Below, in pieces: positions 7,698 to 16,732 of a stretch of DNA of 60,836 nt. Origin of the DNA: Caldilineaceae bacterium (GTDB lineage: Bacteria > Chloroflexota > Anaerolineae > Caldilineales > Caldilineaceae); NCBI GenBank assembly GCA_019637695.1, contig JAHBVG010000033.1:1-60836 (forward strand), given 5' to 3'. Every line of letters begins with the position of its first letter. The stretch's first letter is position 1. The notes below the pieces were generated by a model. That model was not told the origin of the DNA. It was given only the letters and a program-made list of their open reading frames with translations, and made no database searches. A program made the translations under genes and the position numbers.

Positions 7698-8906
7698 ATG
7701 GCACAAATCGATATCTCTCAAGTTTACGCTGACGTGGAAGCGCACCGCGATGACATCATCACCTTCCTGCGCGAGATCGTCGCCATCCCCTCGATGGATT
7801 CACAGATCGGCGAAGTGGGTGAGCGAATTCAGACAGAGATGAAGAAGCTGGGCTTCGATGACGTCTGGTTTGATAGCATGGGCAACACCGTCGGCCGGAT
7901 CGGCGATGGTCCGCGTGTCATCGTCTACGATAGCCACATCGACACCGTCGGCATCGGCGACCCGGCGGAATGGGAATGGGATCCCTTCCAGGGCAAGATC
8001 GAAGATGGCATCTTTTATGCACGCGGTACCTGCGACGAGAAAGCCAGCACGCCGGGGATGATCTACGGCCTGATGATCGCCAAAAAGTTAGGGTTGTTGG
8101 ATGGCTGGACGGCCTACTATTTCGGCAATATGGAAGAGTGGTGCGATGGCATTGCCCCCCATGCCTTTGTCGAACATGAGGGGATCAAGCCCGATTTTGT
8201 TGTCATCGGTGAGCCGACGCGGATGCAGGTTTACCGGGGGCACAAGGGCCGCGTCGAGATGAAGGTGGTGGCCAAGGGCAGGAGCGCCCACGCCGCCAGC
8301 AATCACCTGGGGGATAACGCCATCTACAAAGTGCTGCCGGTAATCGAAGGCGTGAGCGGGTTGGAGCCGCAGTTAGGCGATCACGAGTTCCTCGGCCACG
8401 GCAAGATCACCGTCACCGATATGGCTGTGCAGACGCCCAGCATCAATGCTGTCCCCAACGAGTGTACTGTCTTCATCGACCGCCGCGTCACCTTCGGCGA
8501 AACTGTGGATGGGGTCATCGAGCAGGTGCGCCAGTTGATCCCCACGCAAAATCAGGAGATCGGCGACGTCACCGTGGAGATGCTCTACTACGATGAGCCG
8601 AGTTACACTGGCTTCGTCTTTCCGGTGGACAAGTACTTCCCGGCCTGGGCCTTGAGCGAGGATCATCCATTGGTAGCGGCGGGGCAGCAGGCGCGCAAGT
8701 TGATCGGTTTGCCCGACGCGCCCAGCGGCAAATGGAATTTCAGCACCAACGGCATCTATTGGGCGGGCAAGGCTGGCATCCCTTCCATCGGCTTCGCCCC
8801 CGGCGACGAAGTCACCGCACACACCGTCCTCGACAGCGTCGCGCTCAATGATGTGGTGAAGGCGACAGAGTTCTATGCTATCCTGCCGGCGTTGATTGAG
8901 GGATGA
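7698..8906 (+). CDS. M20-family metallohydrolase, YgeY-like
   Basis: A 402-residue zinc-dependent hydrolase of the M20/ArgE/DapE superfamily, closest in look to the YgeY selenium-metabolism/purine-catabolism hydrolases, which are about 400 residues. The metal-site segments are YDSHIDTVG, ARGTCDEKAS, the NMEEWCDG acidic pair, GEPT, and the C-terminal AHTVLDSV histidine. The lid/dimerisation insertion begins near YRGHKGRVEMKVVAKGRSAHAA. The ATG at 7698 has AAGGAA 8 bases upstream. It is followed downstream by carbamate kinase and a carbamoyltransferase, as ygeY is grouped with ygeW and yqeA in E. coli. The actual substrate (an N-carbamoyl or N-acyl diamino acid is likely) is not known. Confidence 0.85.
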   Translation: MAQIDISQVYADVEAHRDDIITFLREIVAIPSMDSQIGEVGERIQTEMKKLGFDDVWFDSMGNTVGRIGDGPRVIVYDSHIDTVGIGDPAEWEWDPFQGKIEDGIFYARGTCDEKASTPGMIYGLMIAKKLGLLDGWTAYYFGNMEEWCDGIAPHAFVEHEGIKPDFVVIGEPTRMQVYRGHKGRVEMKVVAKGRSAHAASNHLGDNAIYKVLPVIEGVSGLEPQLGDHEFLGHGKITVTDMAVQTPSINAVPNECTVFIDRRVTFGETVDGVIEQVRQLIPTQNQEIGDVTVEMLYYDEPSYTGFVFPVDKYFPAWALSEDHPLVAAGQQARKLIGLPDAPSGKWNFSTNGIYWAGKAGIPSIGFAPGDEVTAHTVLDSVALNDVVKATEFYAILPALIEG

Positions 8907-8907
8907 G

Positions 8908-8998
8908 ATTAGGGGATTAAGCGATTAGGAGATAGGTGACTGGGGATTGTGATCTGGTCGAGATTCTCGTCCTAATCCCCAGTCACTTATCACTTATC
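8908..8998. repeat. Heptamer dyad running into the kinase gene
   Basis: GATAGGTGACTGGGGATT at 8931-8948 is repeated inverted at 8974-8991 with one mismatch, enough for an 18-bp stem between convergent genes. The GTGATAA units at the right end encode the last residues (VISDK) of the minus-strand kinase. Confidence 0.8.
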
Positions 8999-9549
8999 AC
9001 CTTTCTTAAAATCTGCGCCACGGTCTCATCCACGCTGAGGGCGCTGTTGTCGATGACGGTCCACCCGGCCTGGGGATGGTTGCTTTTGAGCAGTTCGGCG
9101 TGCAGGCGATGGCTGGTTTCGGCGAGGATGGATGTATCGAAAGGCTTGTTGGCGCGGCTGGCATTACGGGCGAGGAGTACATCCACATTTGGCGAGAGCA
9201 GCACCTTGTGAATGGTGTAGCCGTGGAGCAATTGCTGATATTGGCGCTGGTAACTCTTTTCGTCCAAAACATCGTCGATGGCGACGGCAAAACCCGCTTC
9301 GGCGTAGATCGTCGCCGATTGTAGCGCCGCCCAACGGGCCAGGCGAAACTGCCGCCCTGTCTCGTCCGTCCACTTGGGGATGGGGTGGGCAATGCCAGAA
9401 ACGACCCATTCACGCACATCGTCTACGGGAATGTGGACGCCGAAATCGAAGTGTTGAAGTAAGGCTGCCGCAACTGTCGATTTCCCTGACCCGGGCGCGC
9501 CCGAAAGGATGTAGATCAACTGTTTGGCAGGCAGGATTGTCGGTTTCAT
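8983..9549 (-). CDS. P-loop kinase (AAA_33/zeta-like)
   Basis: A 188-residue ATP-binding protein with Walker A GAPGSGKST near residues 16-24, an IPVDDVREWVV segment typical of zeta-toxin/gluconate-kinase-like P-loop kinases, and the Walker-B-like AVAIDDVLDE. The arginine-rich ARNASRAN segment may form a lid. I start it at the ATG at 9549; a longer frame exists to 9951 but overlaps the carbamate kinase gene. It sits in reverse orientation inside the hydrolase/carbamate kinase cluster. A small-molecule kinase is more likely than a toxin because there is no partner antitoxin gene. Substrate unknown. Confidence 0.72.
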   Translation of the reverse strand: MKPTILPAKQLIYILSGAPGSGKSTVAAALLQHFDFGVHIPVDDVREWVVSGIAHPIPKWTDETGRQFRLARWAALQSATIYAEAGFAVAIDDVLDEKSYQRQYQQLLHGYTIHKVLLSPNVDVLLARNASRANKPFDTSILAETSHRLHAELLKSNHPQAGWTVIDNSALSVDETVAQILRKVISDK

Positions 9550-9643
9550 GGCTCGTCTCGCAAAATTGAAAAGCAGATCGTTTGGGGGGTGAGCATAACA
9601 GCCGACTGCGCTCAATGCAATAAAAGCACCCTTTATGGATGAT

Positions 9644-9657
9644 TTGTAGATTGACAA
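9644..9657. promoter_or_regulatory. Palindrome related to the GntR operator (weak)
   Basis: TTGT-AGATTG-ACAA is an inverted repeat in the divergent region between the kinase and carbamate kinase genes. Its half-sites equal the outer bases of the TTGTCTGACAA operators at 6782 and 6796, with wider spacing. A role as a second GntR target is inference only. Confidence 0.3.
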
Positions 9658-9682
9658 CCTGGAGTATACAACAGAAAAGACT

Positions 9683-10648
9683 ATGCCCAACCCATCGCCA
9701 CTTGCTGTCGTCGCCATTGGCGGCAACTCTCTGATCAAAGACAACAACCATCTCGAAGTCCACCACCAATGGGACGCCATCCGCGAGACGGTGAGCCACA
9801 TTGCGCGCATGGTGGACTTGGGCTGGCAGACGGTGATCACGCACGGCAACGGACCGCAGGTGGGCTTTATTCTGCGCCGTAATGAACTGGCGGCAGCGGA
9901 GGTCCACACAACGCCGCTCAGTTTGATTGTGGCGGATACCCAGGGGGCCATCGGTTATATGCTGCAGCAGGCGCTCAACAATGAATTCTACAGCCGCCAG
10001 ATCCCCAAACAGTCGATCTCGTTTGTGACCCAGGTTCGTGTGGACGCCGATGATCCTGCCTTCCAAAACCCGACCAAACCCATCGGCGGCTTTTTGGATG
10101 AAGCCACGGCGCGTCAATTTGAGGGCGCAGGCTGGCGCATTGTGGAAGACGCCGGACGAGGATGGCGGCGCGTGGTGGCGTCGCCGCAGCCGATGGAGAT
10201 CATGGAGATCGAGGCGATCCAGCAGGCGGTAACCATGGGTTGGATTGTGGTTGCGTGCGGCGGCGGCGGCATCCCCGTGGTGCGCAACGCCAAAGGGGAG
10301 CTGCGCGGCGTCTCCGCAGTGATCGACAAAGATCGGGTCAGCGGCCTCCTGGCGCAGTTGCTGCAGGCCAAACTCTTCCTCATCAGCACCGGCGTGGAAA
10401 AAGTCGCCCTCCACTTTGGCAAGCCCAACCAGCGATCCATCGACCAAATGAGTGTAACCGAGGCGAAGCAGTACGTAGACGAAGGTCACTTTGCCCCGGG
10501 TAGTATGCTGCCCAAGATCGAAGCCTGCATCGACTTCCTCGAAGCAAGCGCCGATCCTGAGTCGTTTGCCCTGATTACCAACCCCGAAAACCTCGAACGC
10601 GCGCTCGTCGGGGAGACGGGGACGAAGATTGTAAAAAATCATGAGTAA
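9683..10648 (+). CDS. arcC: Carbamate kinase
   Basis: A 321-residue enzyme of the amino-acid-kinase fold that converts carbamoyl phosphate and ADP to ATP, CO2 and ammonia. The N terminus has VVAIGGNSL, then THGNGPQVG; further motifs are IVACGGGGIPV and AVIDKDRVSGLLA, all typical of ArcC/YqeA. The length is normal. It lies 115 bases upstream of a carbamoyltransferase gene, so the pair would cleave a carbamoyl compound phosphorolytically and recover ATP. The catabolic direction is inferred from the pairing and from the YgeY-like hydrolase nearby. Confidence 0.93.
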   Translation: MPNPSPLAVVAIGGNSLIKDNNHLEVHHQWDAIRETVSHIARMVDLGWQTVITHGNGPQVGFILRRNELAAAEVHTTPLSLIVADTQGAIGYMLQQALNNEFYSRQIPKQSISFVTQVRVDADDPAFQNPTKPIGGFLDEATARQFEGAGWRIVEDAGRGWRRVVASPQPMEIMEIEAIQQAVTMGWIVVACGGGGIPVVRNAKGELRGVSAVIDKDRVSGLLAQLLQAKLFLISTGVEKVALHFGKPNQRSIDQMSVTEAKQYVDEGHFAPGSMLPKIEACIDFLEASADPESFALITNPENLERALVGETGTKIVKNHE

Positions 10649-10733
10649 GGAGTAGGTCGACAGAGTTATTCGCCAATTGGGAACCAATTCTATCGACGAA
10701 GCCTTACTCATTACTCATTACTTGTTACTCATC
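10646..10733. repeat. TTACTCA heptamer tract
   Basis: GAGTAAG/GAGTAGG units at about 10644-10657 and TTACTCA-TTACTCA-TTACTTG-TTACTCA at about 10704-10731 are inverted relative to each other and lie between the kinase and transferase genes. Confidence 0.65.
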
Positions 10734-10763
10734 CATTCACATCATCCAAAGGAGTTTCCACCC

Positions 10764-11741
10764 ATGCAAACTGATTTACGCGGTCGCGATTTCATCGGCG
10801 ACATGGACTTTAGCAAAGAGGAGATACAGACCGTCCTCGATGTGGCGTTTAAGCTCAAACGAGATCGCGCCCTGGGTATCAAACACCCGTTGCTCGATCA
10901 AAAGACGCTGGCGCTGCTCTTCTTCTTCACAAGCACGCGCACCCGCTCCAGCTTTGAGGTGGGGATGGCCCAATTGGGCGGTCATGCGGCCTTCATTGAC
11001 TCGGACACAACGCAGATCAGCCACGGCGACACAGCCAAAGAGATCGGTGAGATCTACGGGCGCTACTACGACGGCATCGCCATCCGCCAGTGCGATTGGG
11101 ATTTTGGCAACAAGTATATCAACGAGGTTGCCGCCGCCAGCCGCGTCCCCGTCCTCAACATGCAGTGCGATGTCTACCATCCCTTTCAAATTTTGGCCGA
11201 TCTGATGACGATTTTCGAGAAGGTGGGCGATCCGCGCGGCAAGACAATCAACGTCAGTTGGGCCTACGCCAGCAGCTACCAGAAACCCATCTCGGTGCCG
11301 CAGAGCCTGATCTTGCAGATGACCCGCTTTGGCATGAACGTGCGTCTGACCCATCCGCCGGAATACAAACTCATGCCCGACATTGTGCAGCAGGCCAAGG
11401 ACAACGTGAAGCAGCACGGCGGCAGCTTCGAGATGATGGATGATTTTGACGCTGGCTTTAAGGATGCCGACATCCTCTACCCCAAGAGTTGGGGCGCACT
11501 GCTCACCACGTCGGACAACGCCGAGAGCGCAGCCATCGGCAAGAAGTACACCGATTGGATCACCGATGAGCGGCGCATGGGACTTGCCAAATCTGACGCC
11601 ATCTATATGCACTGTCTGCCGGCGGATCGCAATATTGAGGTCACAGACGGCGTCATCGACGGTCCGAACTCGGTGGTCTATGACGAAGCCGAAAATCGCC
11701 TCCATGCCCAGAAGGCCGTGATGGCGTTGACGATGAGATAG
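10764..11741 (+). CDS. Ornithine carbamoyltransferase-family protein, YgeW-like
   Basis: A 325-residue aspartate/ornithine carbamoyltransferase-superfamily enzyme. STRTRSSFE (about 56-64) is the carbamoyl-phosphate loop, MHCLPADR is the second substrate motif, and DVYHPFQILADLMTIFE carries the HPxQ element. The stretch DILYPKSWG and the neighbourhood (YgeY-like hydrolase, carbamate kinase) point to the YgeW/knotted branch rather than anabolic ArgF, but it is shorter than E. coli YgeW (about 396 residues). The ATG at 10764 has AAAGGAG at 10748-10754. Substrate: ornithine, or a non-canonical amine or ureide; the sequence alone does not decide. Confidence 0.82.
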   Translation: MQTDLRGRDFIGDMDFSKEEIQTVLDVAFKLKRDRALGIKHPLLDQKTLALLFFFTSTRTRSSFEVGMAQLGGHAAFIDSDTTQISHGDTAKEIGEIYGRYYDGIAIRQCDWDFGNKYINEVAAASRVPVLNMQCDVYHPFQILADLMTIFEKVGDPRGKTINVSWAYASSYQKPISVPQSLILQMTRFGMNVRLTHPPEYKLMPDIVQQAKDNVKQHGGSFEMMDDFDAGFKDADILYPKSWGALLTTSDNAESAAIGKKYTDWITDERRMGLAKSDAIYMHCLPADRNIEVTDGVIDGPNSVVYDEAENRLHAQKAVMALTMR

Positions 11742-11882
11742 GGATCGGGGACTGGGGATCGGGGATTGGATCGAGGCGTTGAAATCGCTTCATTGTCTGA
11801 TTTCTAATTGGCAGAGATTAAGGGATTGAGAGATTGAGGATTCGTAACGATTCTCCCGATCCCTGATCCCCAATCTCCGATC
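11741..11882. repeat. GGGATCG/GGGACTG heptamer tracts, inverted pair
   Basis: GATCGGG-GACTGGG-GATCGGG-GATTGGA units at 11742-11769 are faced by TCCCGAT-CCCTGAT-CCCCAAT-CTCCGAT units at 11854-11881. The pair could form an imperfect long stem with the intervening 85 bases as loop, ending the arcC-transferase transcript. Confidence 0.72.
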
Positions 11883-12005
11883 TCCGTAACGTTTTGGGGA
11901 TCGCTGTGTTATACTTACATAACTGCCATGACCGGCACGATTGCTGCACCATTGCGGCGGCGTGTCGGTCTCTTTATGACCTAGTTTTGGAAAGAAGGAC
12001 GCGTT

Positions 12006-13286
12006 ATGAGCGCGAATTCGACAAAGAATGGTCGATTCGGCCCTGCCCGCCGGGTCGTAGTGACAGGTGTGGGCATGATCAGCGCACTGGGCCATGATCT
12101 GGAGAGTTCCTGGCAGGCGATGTTGGCCGGGAAATCAGGATCACGGCGGGTAACCCACTTTGACCCCACCGATTACCCCACCCAGTTCGCCGCCCGCGTG
12201 GACGATTGGGATCCCAACCTCTATTTGGATCGCAAAGAGGCGCGTCGGGTAAGTCGCGGTACTCAATTCGCCCTAAAAGCATCCCAGGATGCGATGAGGC
12301 AGGCCGGTTTGCAAATGGAAGAAACGGATCCAACCCGCGTCGGCGTGGAGATCGGTATGGGCTTCGGCGGCTGGGAGATCGTCGAGGAACAGACCCTGAT
12401 CCACGAGACAAAAGGCCCCAGACGCTTTAACCCAGCGCTGCTACTGGGCGCGCTCACCAGCGGTGCGCCCACACAGGTGGCGATCCACTTTGGCGCCAAA
12501 GGACCGACCAACAGCCCGGTGGCCGCTTGCGCCACCGGTATTGTGGCGTTGGGCGAAGCGGCCCGGCGCATCCAATACGGCCAGGCCGATGTAATGATTG
12601 CGGGCAGCGCCGATGGGTATTTGACGCCGCTCGTCCTCACCACCTTCAGTCGCCTGGGCGCCGCCAGCACCAACAACGACGATCCCGAACACGCGTGCAA
12701 ACCGTTCAGCGCCGACCGCGATGGCATGGTCGTGGCTGAAGGCGCCGGCGTCTTTGTTTTAGAATCAATGGAACACGCACAAAGACGCGGCGCGACCATC
12801 CTCGCCGAGTTCGCTGGTTACGGTCTCACCGAGGATGCCTACGACGCCACTGCACCCGATCCCAGCGGCGAGGGCGCAGCCAAAGCGATGCAATTAGCTC
12901 TGGAAGAAAGCCTTCTTGCGCCGCAAAACTTCGACTGGATTATCGCTCACGGCACGGGAACCCATCTCAACGATAGTATGGAAACCGCCGCCATCAAACG
13001 AGTCTTCGGCGAAGCGGCGTATAACATTCCTGTCACCAGCATCAAGAGCATGATCGGCCATGCCATGGGCGCGGCGGGGGCGCAAAGTGCGGTGACCGTG
13101 GTCAAAGCAATGGCGGAAGGCTATATCGTACCGACCATCAACTACACAACACCCGATCCTGAATGCGATCTCGACTATGTGACCACCGGCGCCCGTCCCC
13201 ACCAAATCGATGTAGCGCTCTGTAACGGATTCGGCATGGGCGGGCAGAATGCGTCGTTGATCCTCAAACGGTATCGAGGGGAATGA
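12006..13286 (+). CDS. fabF: 3-oxoacyl-ACP synthase II (FabF)
   Basis: A 426-residue condensing enzyme of fatty acid synthesis. The catalytic triad is visible: C175 in PVAACATG, H315 in HGTGTHLND and H352 in KSMIGHAMGAAG; the histidines are 37 residues apart as in E. coli FabF. The N terminus RRVVVTGVGMIS is also typical. No acpP, fabD or fabG is next to it. The following gene is a sulfite-oxidase-fold protein separated by repeats, so the two are probably not functionally linked. TATACT at 11910-11915 is a possible -10 box but no matching -35 box is clear. Confidence 0.92.
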   Translation: MSANSTKNGRFGPARRVVVTGVGMISALGHDLESSWQAMLAGKSGSRRVTHFDPTDYPTQFAARVDDWDPNLYLDRKEARRVSRGTQFALKASQDAMRQAGLQMEETDPTRVGVEIGMGFGGWEIVEEQTLIHETKGPRRFNPALLLGALTSGAPTQVAIHFGAKGPTNSPVAACATGIVALGEAARRIQYGQADVMIAGSADGYLTPLVLTTFSRLGAASTNNDDPEHACKPFSADRDGMVVAEGAGVFVLESMEHAQRRGATILAEFAGYGLTEDAYDATAPDPSGEGAAKAMQLALEESLLAPQNFDWIIAHGTGTHLNDSMETAAIKRVFGEAAYNIPVTSIKSMIGHAMGAAGAQSAVTVVKAMAEGYIVPTINYTTPDPECDLDYVTTGARPHQIDVALCNGFGMGGQNASLILKRYRGE

Positions 13287-13380
13287 CCGCAGACGGCGAA
13301 CAGCAGACCGCAGATGAGAACGAGTTGCAGGTTTGCAAGTAGCAGGTGAGAATCCTTCACGAATCACGAATCACGGAGTT
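13284..13380. repeat. CAGACGG and GCAGGTT heptamer tracts
   Basis: ACCGCAG/ACGGCGA-type units (13286-13320) are followed by GCAGGTT/TGCAAGT units and then ACGAATC-ACGAATC-ACGGAGT just before the next start codon. Confidence 0.65.
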
Positions 13381-13383
13381 CCC

Positions 13384-14016
13384 ATGCGTCTAGAGAACCC
13401 TTTCAAAAAAGTGGAAAGATTGAAACGGGTGAAGAACCTGCCCGGTCCTAGCCAGAATGAGCGCGTGCCGCCGGGTCAATTTCTGACAGACCGGTTTCCC
13501 GTCCTCACCTATGGAGCGACGCCGCATTATGAAACTCTCCACGGTTGGGATCTACGCGTTTTCGGCCTTGTCGATGCGGAAAAACGCTTTTCGTGGGGCG
13601 ATCTCATGGCAATGCCCACCAACACCCAAACTGTTGACATCCACTGCGTCACGCGCTGGAGCAAGCTCGACACCACGTGGACCGGCGTCCCCTGGCGGCA
13701 GTTTGTGGCGCAATTGGGCGTCAAACCCGAAGCCACCCACGTCATGGTCCACTGTGAGCTGGGTTATACCACCAATGTCAGCCTTGACATCCTCGACGAC
13801 GACGATACCATGCTGGCCTATCTCTACGAAGGAAAAGCTTTAGAACTGGATCACGGCTATCCTATGCGCCTACTCGTCCCCAAGAAGTATTTCTGGAAGA
13901 GCGCCAAATGGATCCGTGGCTTCGAGTTCATGGCCGGGGATCGCCCCGGTTTCTGGGAGCGAAACGGCTACCACATGGAAGGCGATCCCTGGCTCGAAGA
14001 GCGCTTTGGCTGGTAG
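13384..14016 (+). CDS. Sulfite-oxidase-like molybdopterin oxidoreductase
   Basis: A 210-residue protein with the molybdopterin-binding domain of the sulfite oxidase/YedY (MsrP) superfamily. [20 protein letters not shown] contains the expected molybdenum-ligand cysteine (C88). Further family features are [10 protein letters not shown] and [25 protein letters not shown]. No signal peptide is visible, unlike MsrP, so a cytoplasmic location is likely. It corresponds to the short single-domain cytosolic class found widely in bacteria; its substrate is unknown. The ATG at 13384 has GGAG 6 bases upstream, and a clear terminator follows the gene. Confidence 0.87.
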   Translation: MRLENPFKKVERLKRVKNLPGPSQNERVPPGQFLTDRFPVLTYGATPHYETLHGWDLRVFGLVDAEKRFSWGDLMAMPTNTQTVDIHCVTRWSKLDTTWTGVPWRQFVAQLGVKPEATHVMVHCELGYTTNVSLDILDDDDTMLAYLYEGKALELDHGYPMRLLVPKKYFWKSAKWIRGFEFMAGDRPGFWERNGYHMEGDPWLEERFGW

Positions 14017-14046
14017 CCAATTTGAGCGCAGTCAACAAAAGTATGC

Positions 14047-14090
14047 AAAAAGGGACCTCTCTCACTATAATGGGAGCAAGTCCCTTTTTT
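14047..14090 (+). terminator. Rho-independent terminator after the oxidoreductase gene
   Basis: AAAAAGGGAC (14047-14056) pairs with GTCCCTTTTT (14080-14089), giving a 10-bp stem whose descending arm is the T-run. It ends the transcript before the RibA-RibD gene. Confidence 0.85.
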
Positions 14091-14173
14091 CTTACGCTCT
14101 CACCCCCGAGAACGCAAGCAAAAGACACGACCATCCCCTATCTTTTTGCATGACGTAGATGGGAAATAGAGTT

Positions 14174-15598
14174 ATGTCAACCGAATTCTCAGAGCTCGGT
14201 GAATCGTTTGATCTCACGAGAAAGATCATCTTTAACTGTACCAGCCGCGCCCGCATCCCCACAGACAATGGTGATTTCATCCTCCATTATTACCGCAACA
14301 ATCTGGACAATAAGGAACATCTCGCCCTGGTTTATGGCGAGATCGCCGGCCATGATCCTGTATTGGTGCGCGTCCACTCGGAATGCTTCACCGGCGATGT
14401 GATGGGATCTTTGCGCTGTGATTGTGGTCCACAATTGCACGCTGCCATGCGTATGATTGCCGAGGAGGGTCGTGGCGTCATCATCTATCTACGCCAGGAA
14501 GGGCGCGGCATTGGGCTGGAGATGAAGCTGCGCGCTTATAATTTGCAGGATGCAGGCTATGATACAGTGGACGCCAACCTTTTGCTGGGCCATCAAGCCG
14601 ATGAACGCAACTATCTGCCCGCTGTCTACATTCTGCGCGACCTGGGATTGCACGCGATCCGCCTTTTAACCAACAACCCGACCAAAATCGAAGCGCTGCG
14701 CAGCCTGGGCATCCATGTGACGGATCGCGTCCCTTTACAGGTGGCAGCCAATCATCAGAACATCGGCTATCTCACCACCAAAGTGCAGCGCATGCGTCAC
14801 CTGTTGGAAATCGATTCCTCAGCCAATGATGGGAGACCGATGACGGCCTCTCCCACCCCTGAGTCAAATCGGCTCCACCCGCAGATTGTCCATGCCGACC
14901 GCTTTCAGACATTGCGTGAACGGGCAGCGGATCACCACAGGCGCACGGGGCGCCCGCTGGTGACATTAAGTTACGCTCAGAGCCTGGACGGTTGCCTTAC
15001 GGCGCAACCGGGTGAACCTTTCGCCATTAGTTCGCCTCAATCACTGGCCTGGACCCACACCTTGCGCGCCAGCCATGACGCTATCCTCGTGGGGATCGGC
15101 ACGGTGCTGGCCGACGATCCCAGTTTGACAGTGCGCTTTGCCGAGGGCGTCGATCCACAGCCGGTGGTGGTAGATTCTCACCTGCGTTTGCCATTGACCA
15201 CAAAGCTGATCGCCCGATCCTCGCCGCTCTGGGTGGCGACCACTGACCAATCCGATCCGATTCGTCGTCAGCATTTGGAAGCGCATGGGGCGCGCGTGCT
15301 GACGTTGCCCACGGTAGGGACGGGGGTGGATCTGGCTGCGCTGCTCGATCAACTAGGCGCTGAGGGCGTCCGCTCGATGATGGTTGAGGGCGGCGCTGAG
15401 ATCCTCACGAGCTTCTGGCGCAGTGGATTGGCGCAACAGGCCATCATCACCATCGCCCCAATCCTCTTGGGAGGGCTACATGCTGTGCGCGCTCCGCTCT
15501 ACTCGGCCAACGGCGTCGGTCTCCACTTCCCGCGGTTGCGCCGCCCGCAGAGCTTCAACGCTGGCGAGGACATCATCCTGTGGGGAGAGATCGAATGA
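14174..15598 (+). CDS. ribA: GTP cyclohydrolase II fused to RibD-type reductase domain
   Basis: A 474-residue two-domain protein. Residues about 15-210 are GTP cyclohydrolase II: the zinc cysteines are C71, C82 and C84, and the catalytic RQEGRGIGL lies at 107-115. Residues about 260-472 are a RibD C-terminal reductase domain: [34 protein letters not shown] and MVEGGAEIL. The deaminase half of RibD is missing, as is RibB. RibA normally makes the first riboflavin intermediate from GTP, and the reductase domain reduces the ribosyl side chain. I prefer the ATG at 14174 (GGGAAA 7 bases upstream) to that at 14159. It overlaps the next gene by 4 bases, and a PTPS homologue follows, so it may serve a pathway other than riboflavin. 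Confidence 0.88.
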   Translation: MSTEFSELGESFDLTRKIIFNCTSRARIPTDNGDFILHYYRNNLDNKEHLALVYGEIAGHDPVLVRVHSECFTGDVMGSLRCDCGPQLHAAMRMIAEEGRGVIIYLRQEGRGIGLEMKLRAYNLQDAGYDTVDANLLLGHQADERNYLPAVYILRDLGLHAIRLLTNNPTKIEALRSLGIHVTDRVPLQVAANHQNIGYLTTKVQRMRHLLEIDSSANDGRPMTASPTPESNRLHPQIVHADRFQTLRERAADHHRRTGRPLVTLSYAQSLDGCLTAQPGEPFAISSPQSLAWTHTLRASHDAILVGIGTVLADDPSLTVRFAEGVDPQPVVVDSHLRLPLTTKLIARSSPLWVATTDQSDPIRRQHLEAHGARVLTLPTVGTGVDLAALLDQLGAEGVRSMMVEGGAEILTSFWRSGLAQQAIITIAPILLGGLHAVRAPLYSANGVGLHFPRLRRPQSFNAGEDIILWGEIE

Positions 15599-16614
15599 TC
15601 CCCAGCCGCCGCCATAGCCTTTATTTCACCGCGCCGCGCCGTGTGGAGATCCGCAAGGAGCCGTTGATCCCCCCCGCTGCGGATGAAGTGCTGGTGCAGA
15701 CACAGATTTCCGCCATCAGCCCCGGTACCGAGATGCTCTTTTACCGGGGGCAGATCCCCGCAGGCATGAGCGCGGATGCGACCATCGCTGCGCTCGCCAG
15801 CGCGGTGACCTATCCGTTGAAATATGGGTATGCCTGTGCGGGGGAAGTGATCGCGGCTGGGTCGGCAGTCGAGCCGAGTTGGGTGGGGCGGCGCGTCTTC
15901 GCCTTTCACCCGCACGAGAGCCATTTCTGCGCCCCACCGAATACACTAATCCCCTTCCCCTTTGAGATGGAGATGGAGCGGGCCGCGCTGTTGCCCAATG
16001 CCGAGACCGCCGTCAATCTGGTCATGGATGGCGCGCCGCTAATCGGCGAGAGCATCGTCGTCTTTGGGCAGGGGATCGTGGGGCTGATGGTGACAAAGCT
16101 GCTGGCCGCCTTTCCGCTGGGTGGACTCTACGCCGTCGATCCGCTGGAAAGACGGCTTGCCCTGGCCCAGGAATTTGGCGCGATCCAAACTTTTGTCCCT
16201 GCTGGGGTGGCCCGTGGGGAACTGCTGGACATTTTGGGTGATCTGCGCGCAGATCTCATCTTTGAGCTATCGGGCAATCCCAGTGCGTTGAACGAGGCGA
16301 TCCGCCACACCGGGTTTGGCGGTCGCACGGTGATCGGCTCATGGTACGGGGCCAAACAAGCGCCCATCGATCTGGGCGGTCATTTTCACCGCAGCCGTAT
16401 TCAGATCCTCAGCAGCCAGGTCAGCACCATTGCGTCCCATTTGCAGGCTCGCTGGAACAAAGCGCGCCGTCTGTTTCACGCGTGGACCTTCCTGCCCACT
16501 CTGCCGCTGGATCAGTTGATCACCCACCGTTTTCCCATCGACCAGGCCGCTGACGCCTACGCGCTGGTGGATCAATGTCCAGAGGAAGCGGTGCAGGTGG
16601 TTTTTGAATATTAG
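15595..16614 (+). CDS. MDR-family dehydrogenase, BchC-like
   Basis: A 339-residue medium-chain dehydrogenase/reductase. The N-terminal GroES-like part has [21 protein letters not shown], the pattern of the BchC-like zinc-binding alcohol dehydrogenase group. The nucleotide-binding motif is [16 protein letters not shown], followed by [17 protein letters not shown]. The cysteine cluster that binds structural zinc is absent. The ATGA overlap with the preceding gene shows tight coupling to the RibA-RibD fusion. I infer that it oxidises or reduces a side chain of the metabolite made by its neighbours. There are no bacteriochlorophyll genes nearby, so a BchC function is unlikely. Confidence 0.82.
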   Translation: MIPSRRHSLYFTAPRRVEIRKEPLIPPAADEVLVQTQISAISPGTEMLFYRGQIPAGMSADATIAALASAVTYPLKYGYACAGEVIAAGSAVEPSWVGRRVFAFHPHESHFCAPPNTLIPFPFEMEMERAALLPNAETAVNLVMDGAPLIGESIVVFGQGIVGLMVTKLLAAFPLGGLYAVDPLERRLALAQEFGAIQTFVPAGVARGELLDILGDLRADLIFELSGNPSALNEAIRHTGFGGRTVIGSWYGAKQAPIDLGGHFHRSRIQILSSQVSTIASHLQARWNKARRLFHAWTFLPTLPLDQLITHRFPIDQAADAYALVDQCPEEAVQVVFEY

Positions 16615-16732
16615 ATATTGGGTATTGAATATTGGGGATCAGGGAGCGGAGTAAGTAACATAATTGCTCAATCGCTCGCTGACGAGATTAGACGATTCCA
16701 GAAAGTCAACCCGATCCCCAATCCCCGATCCC
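16610..16732. repeat. ATTGGGT and CCCCAAT heptamer tracts
   Basis: ATATTGG-GTATTGA-ATATTGG-GGATCAG units start at the stop codon of the dehydrogenase gene, and CCCGATC-CCCAATC-CCCGATC-CCC closes the tract about 100 bases later in inverse sense. Confidence 0.72.

Noticed and set aside
8983..9549. Zeta toxin of a toxin-antitoxin pair
   Set aside because: There is no small antitoxin gene on either side, and the neighbourhood is metabolic.
9651..9670. TTGACA plus TATACA as the carbamate kinase promoter
   Set aside because: The two boxes are only 8 bases apart, so they cannot form a sigma70 promoter.
9410..10711. A 433-codon frame on the minus strand
   Set aside because: It is antisense to the carbamate kinase gene, whose motifs are complete; the antisense protein shows no family pattern.
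15595..16614. Bacteriochlorophyll synthesis gene bchC
   Set aside because: Only the general BchC-like MDR pattern is present; no photosynthesis genes accompany it, and it is coupled to a RibA-RibD fusion.
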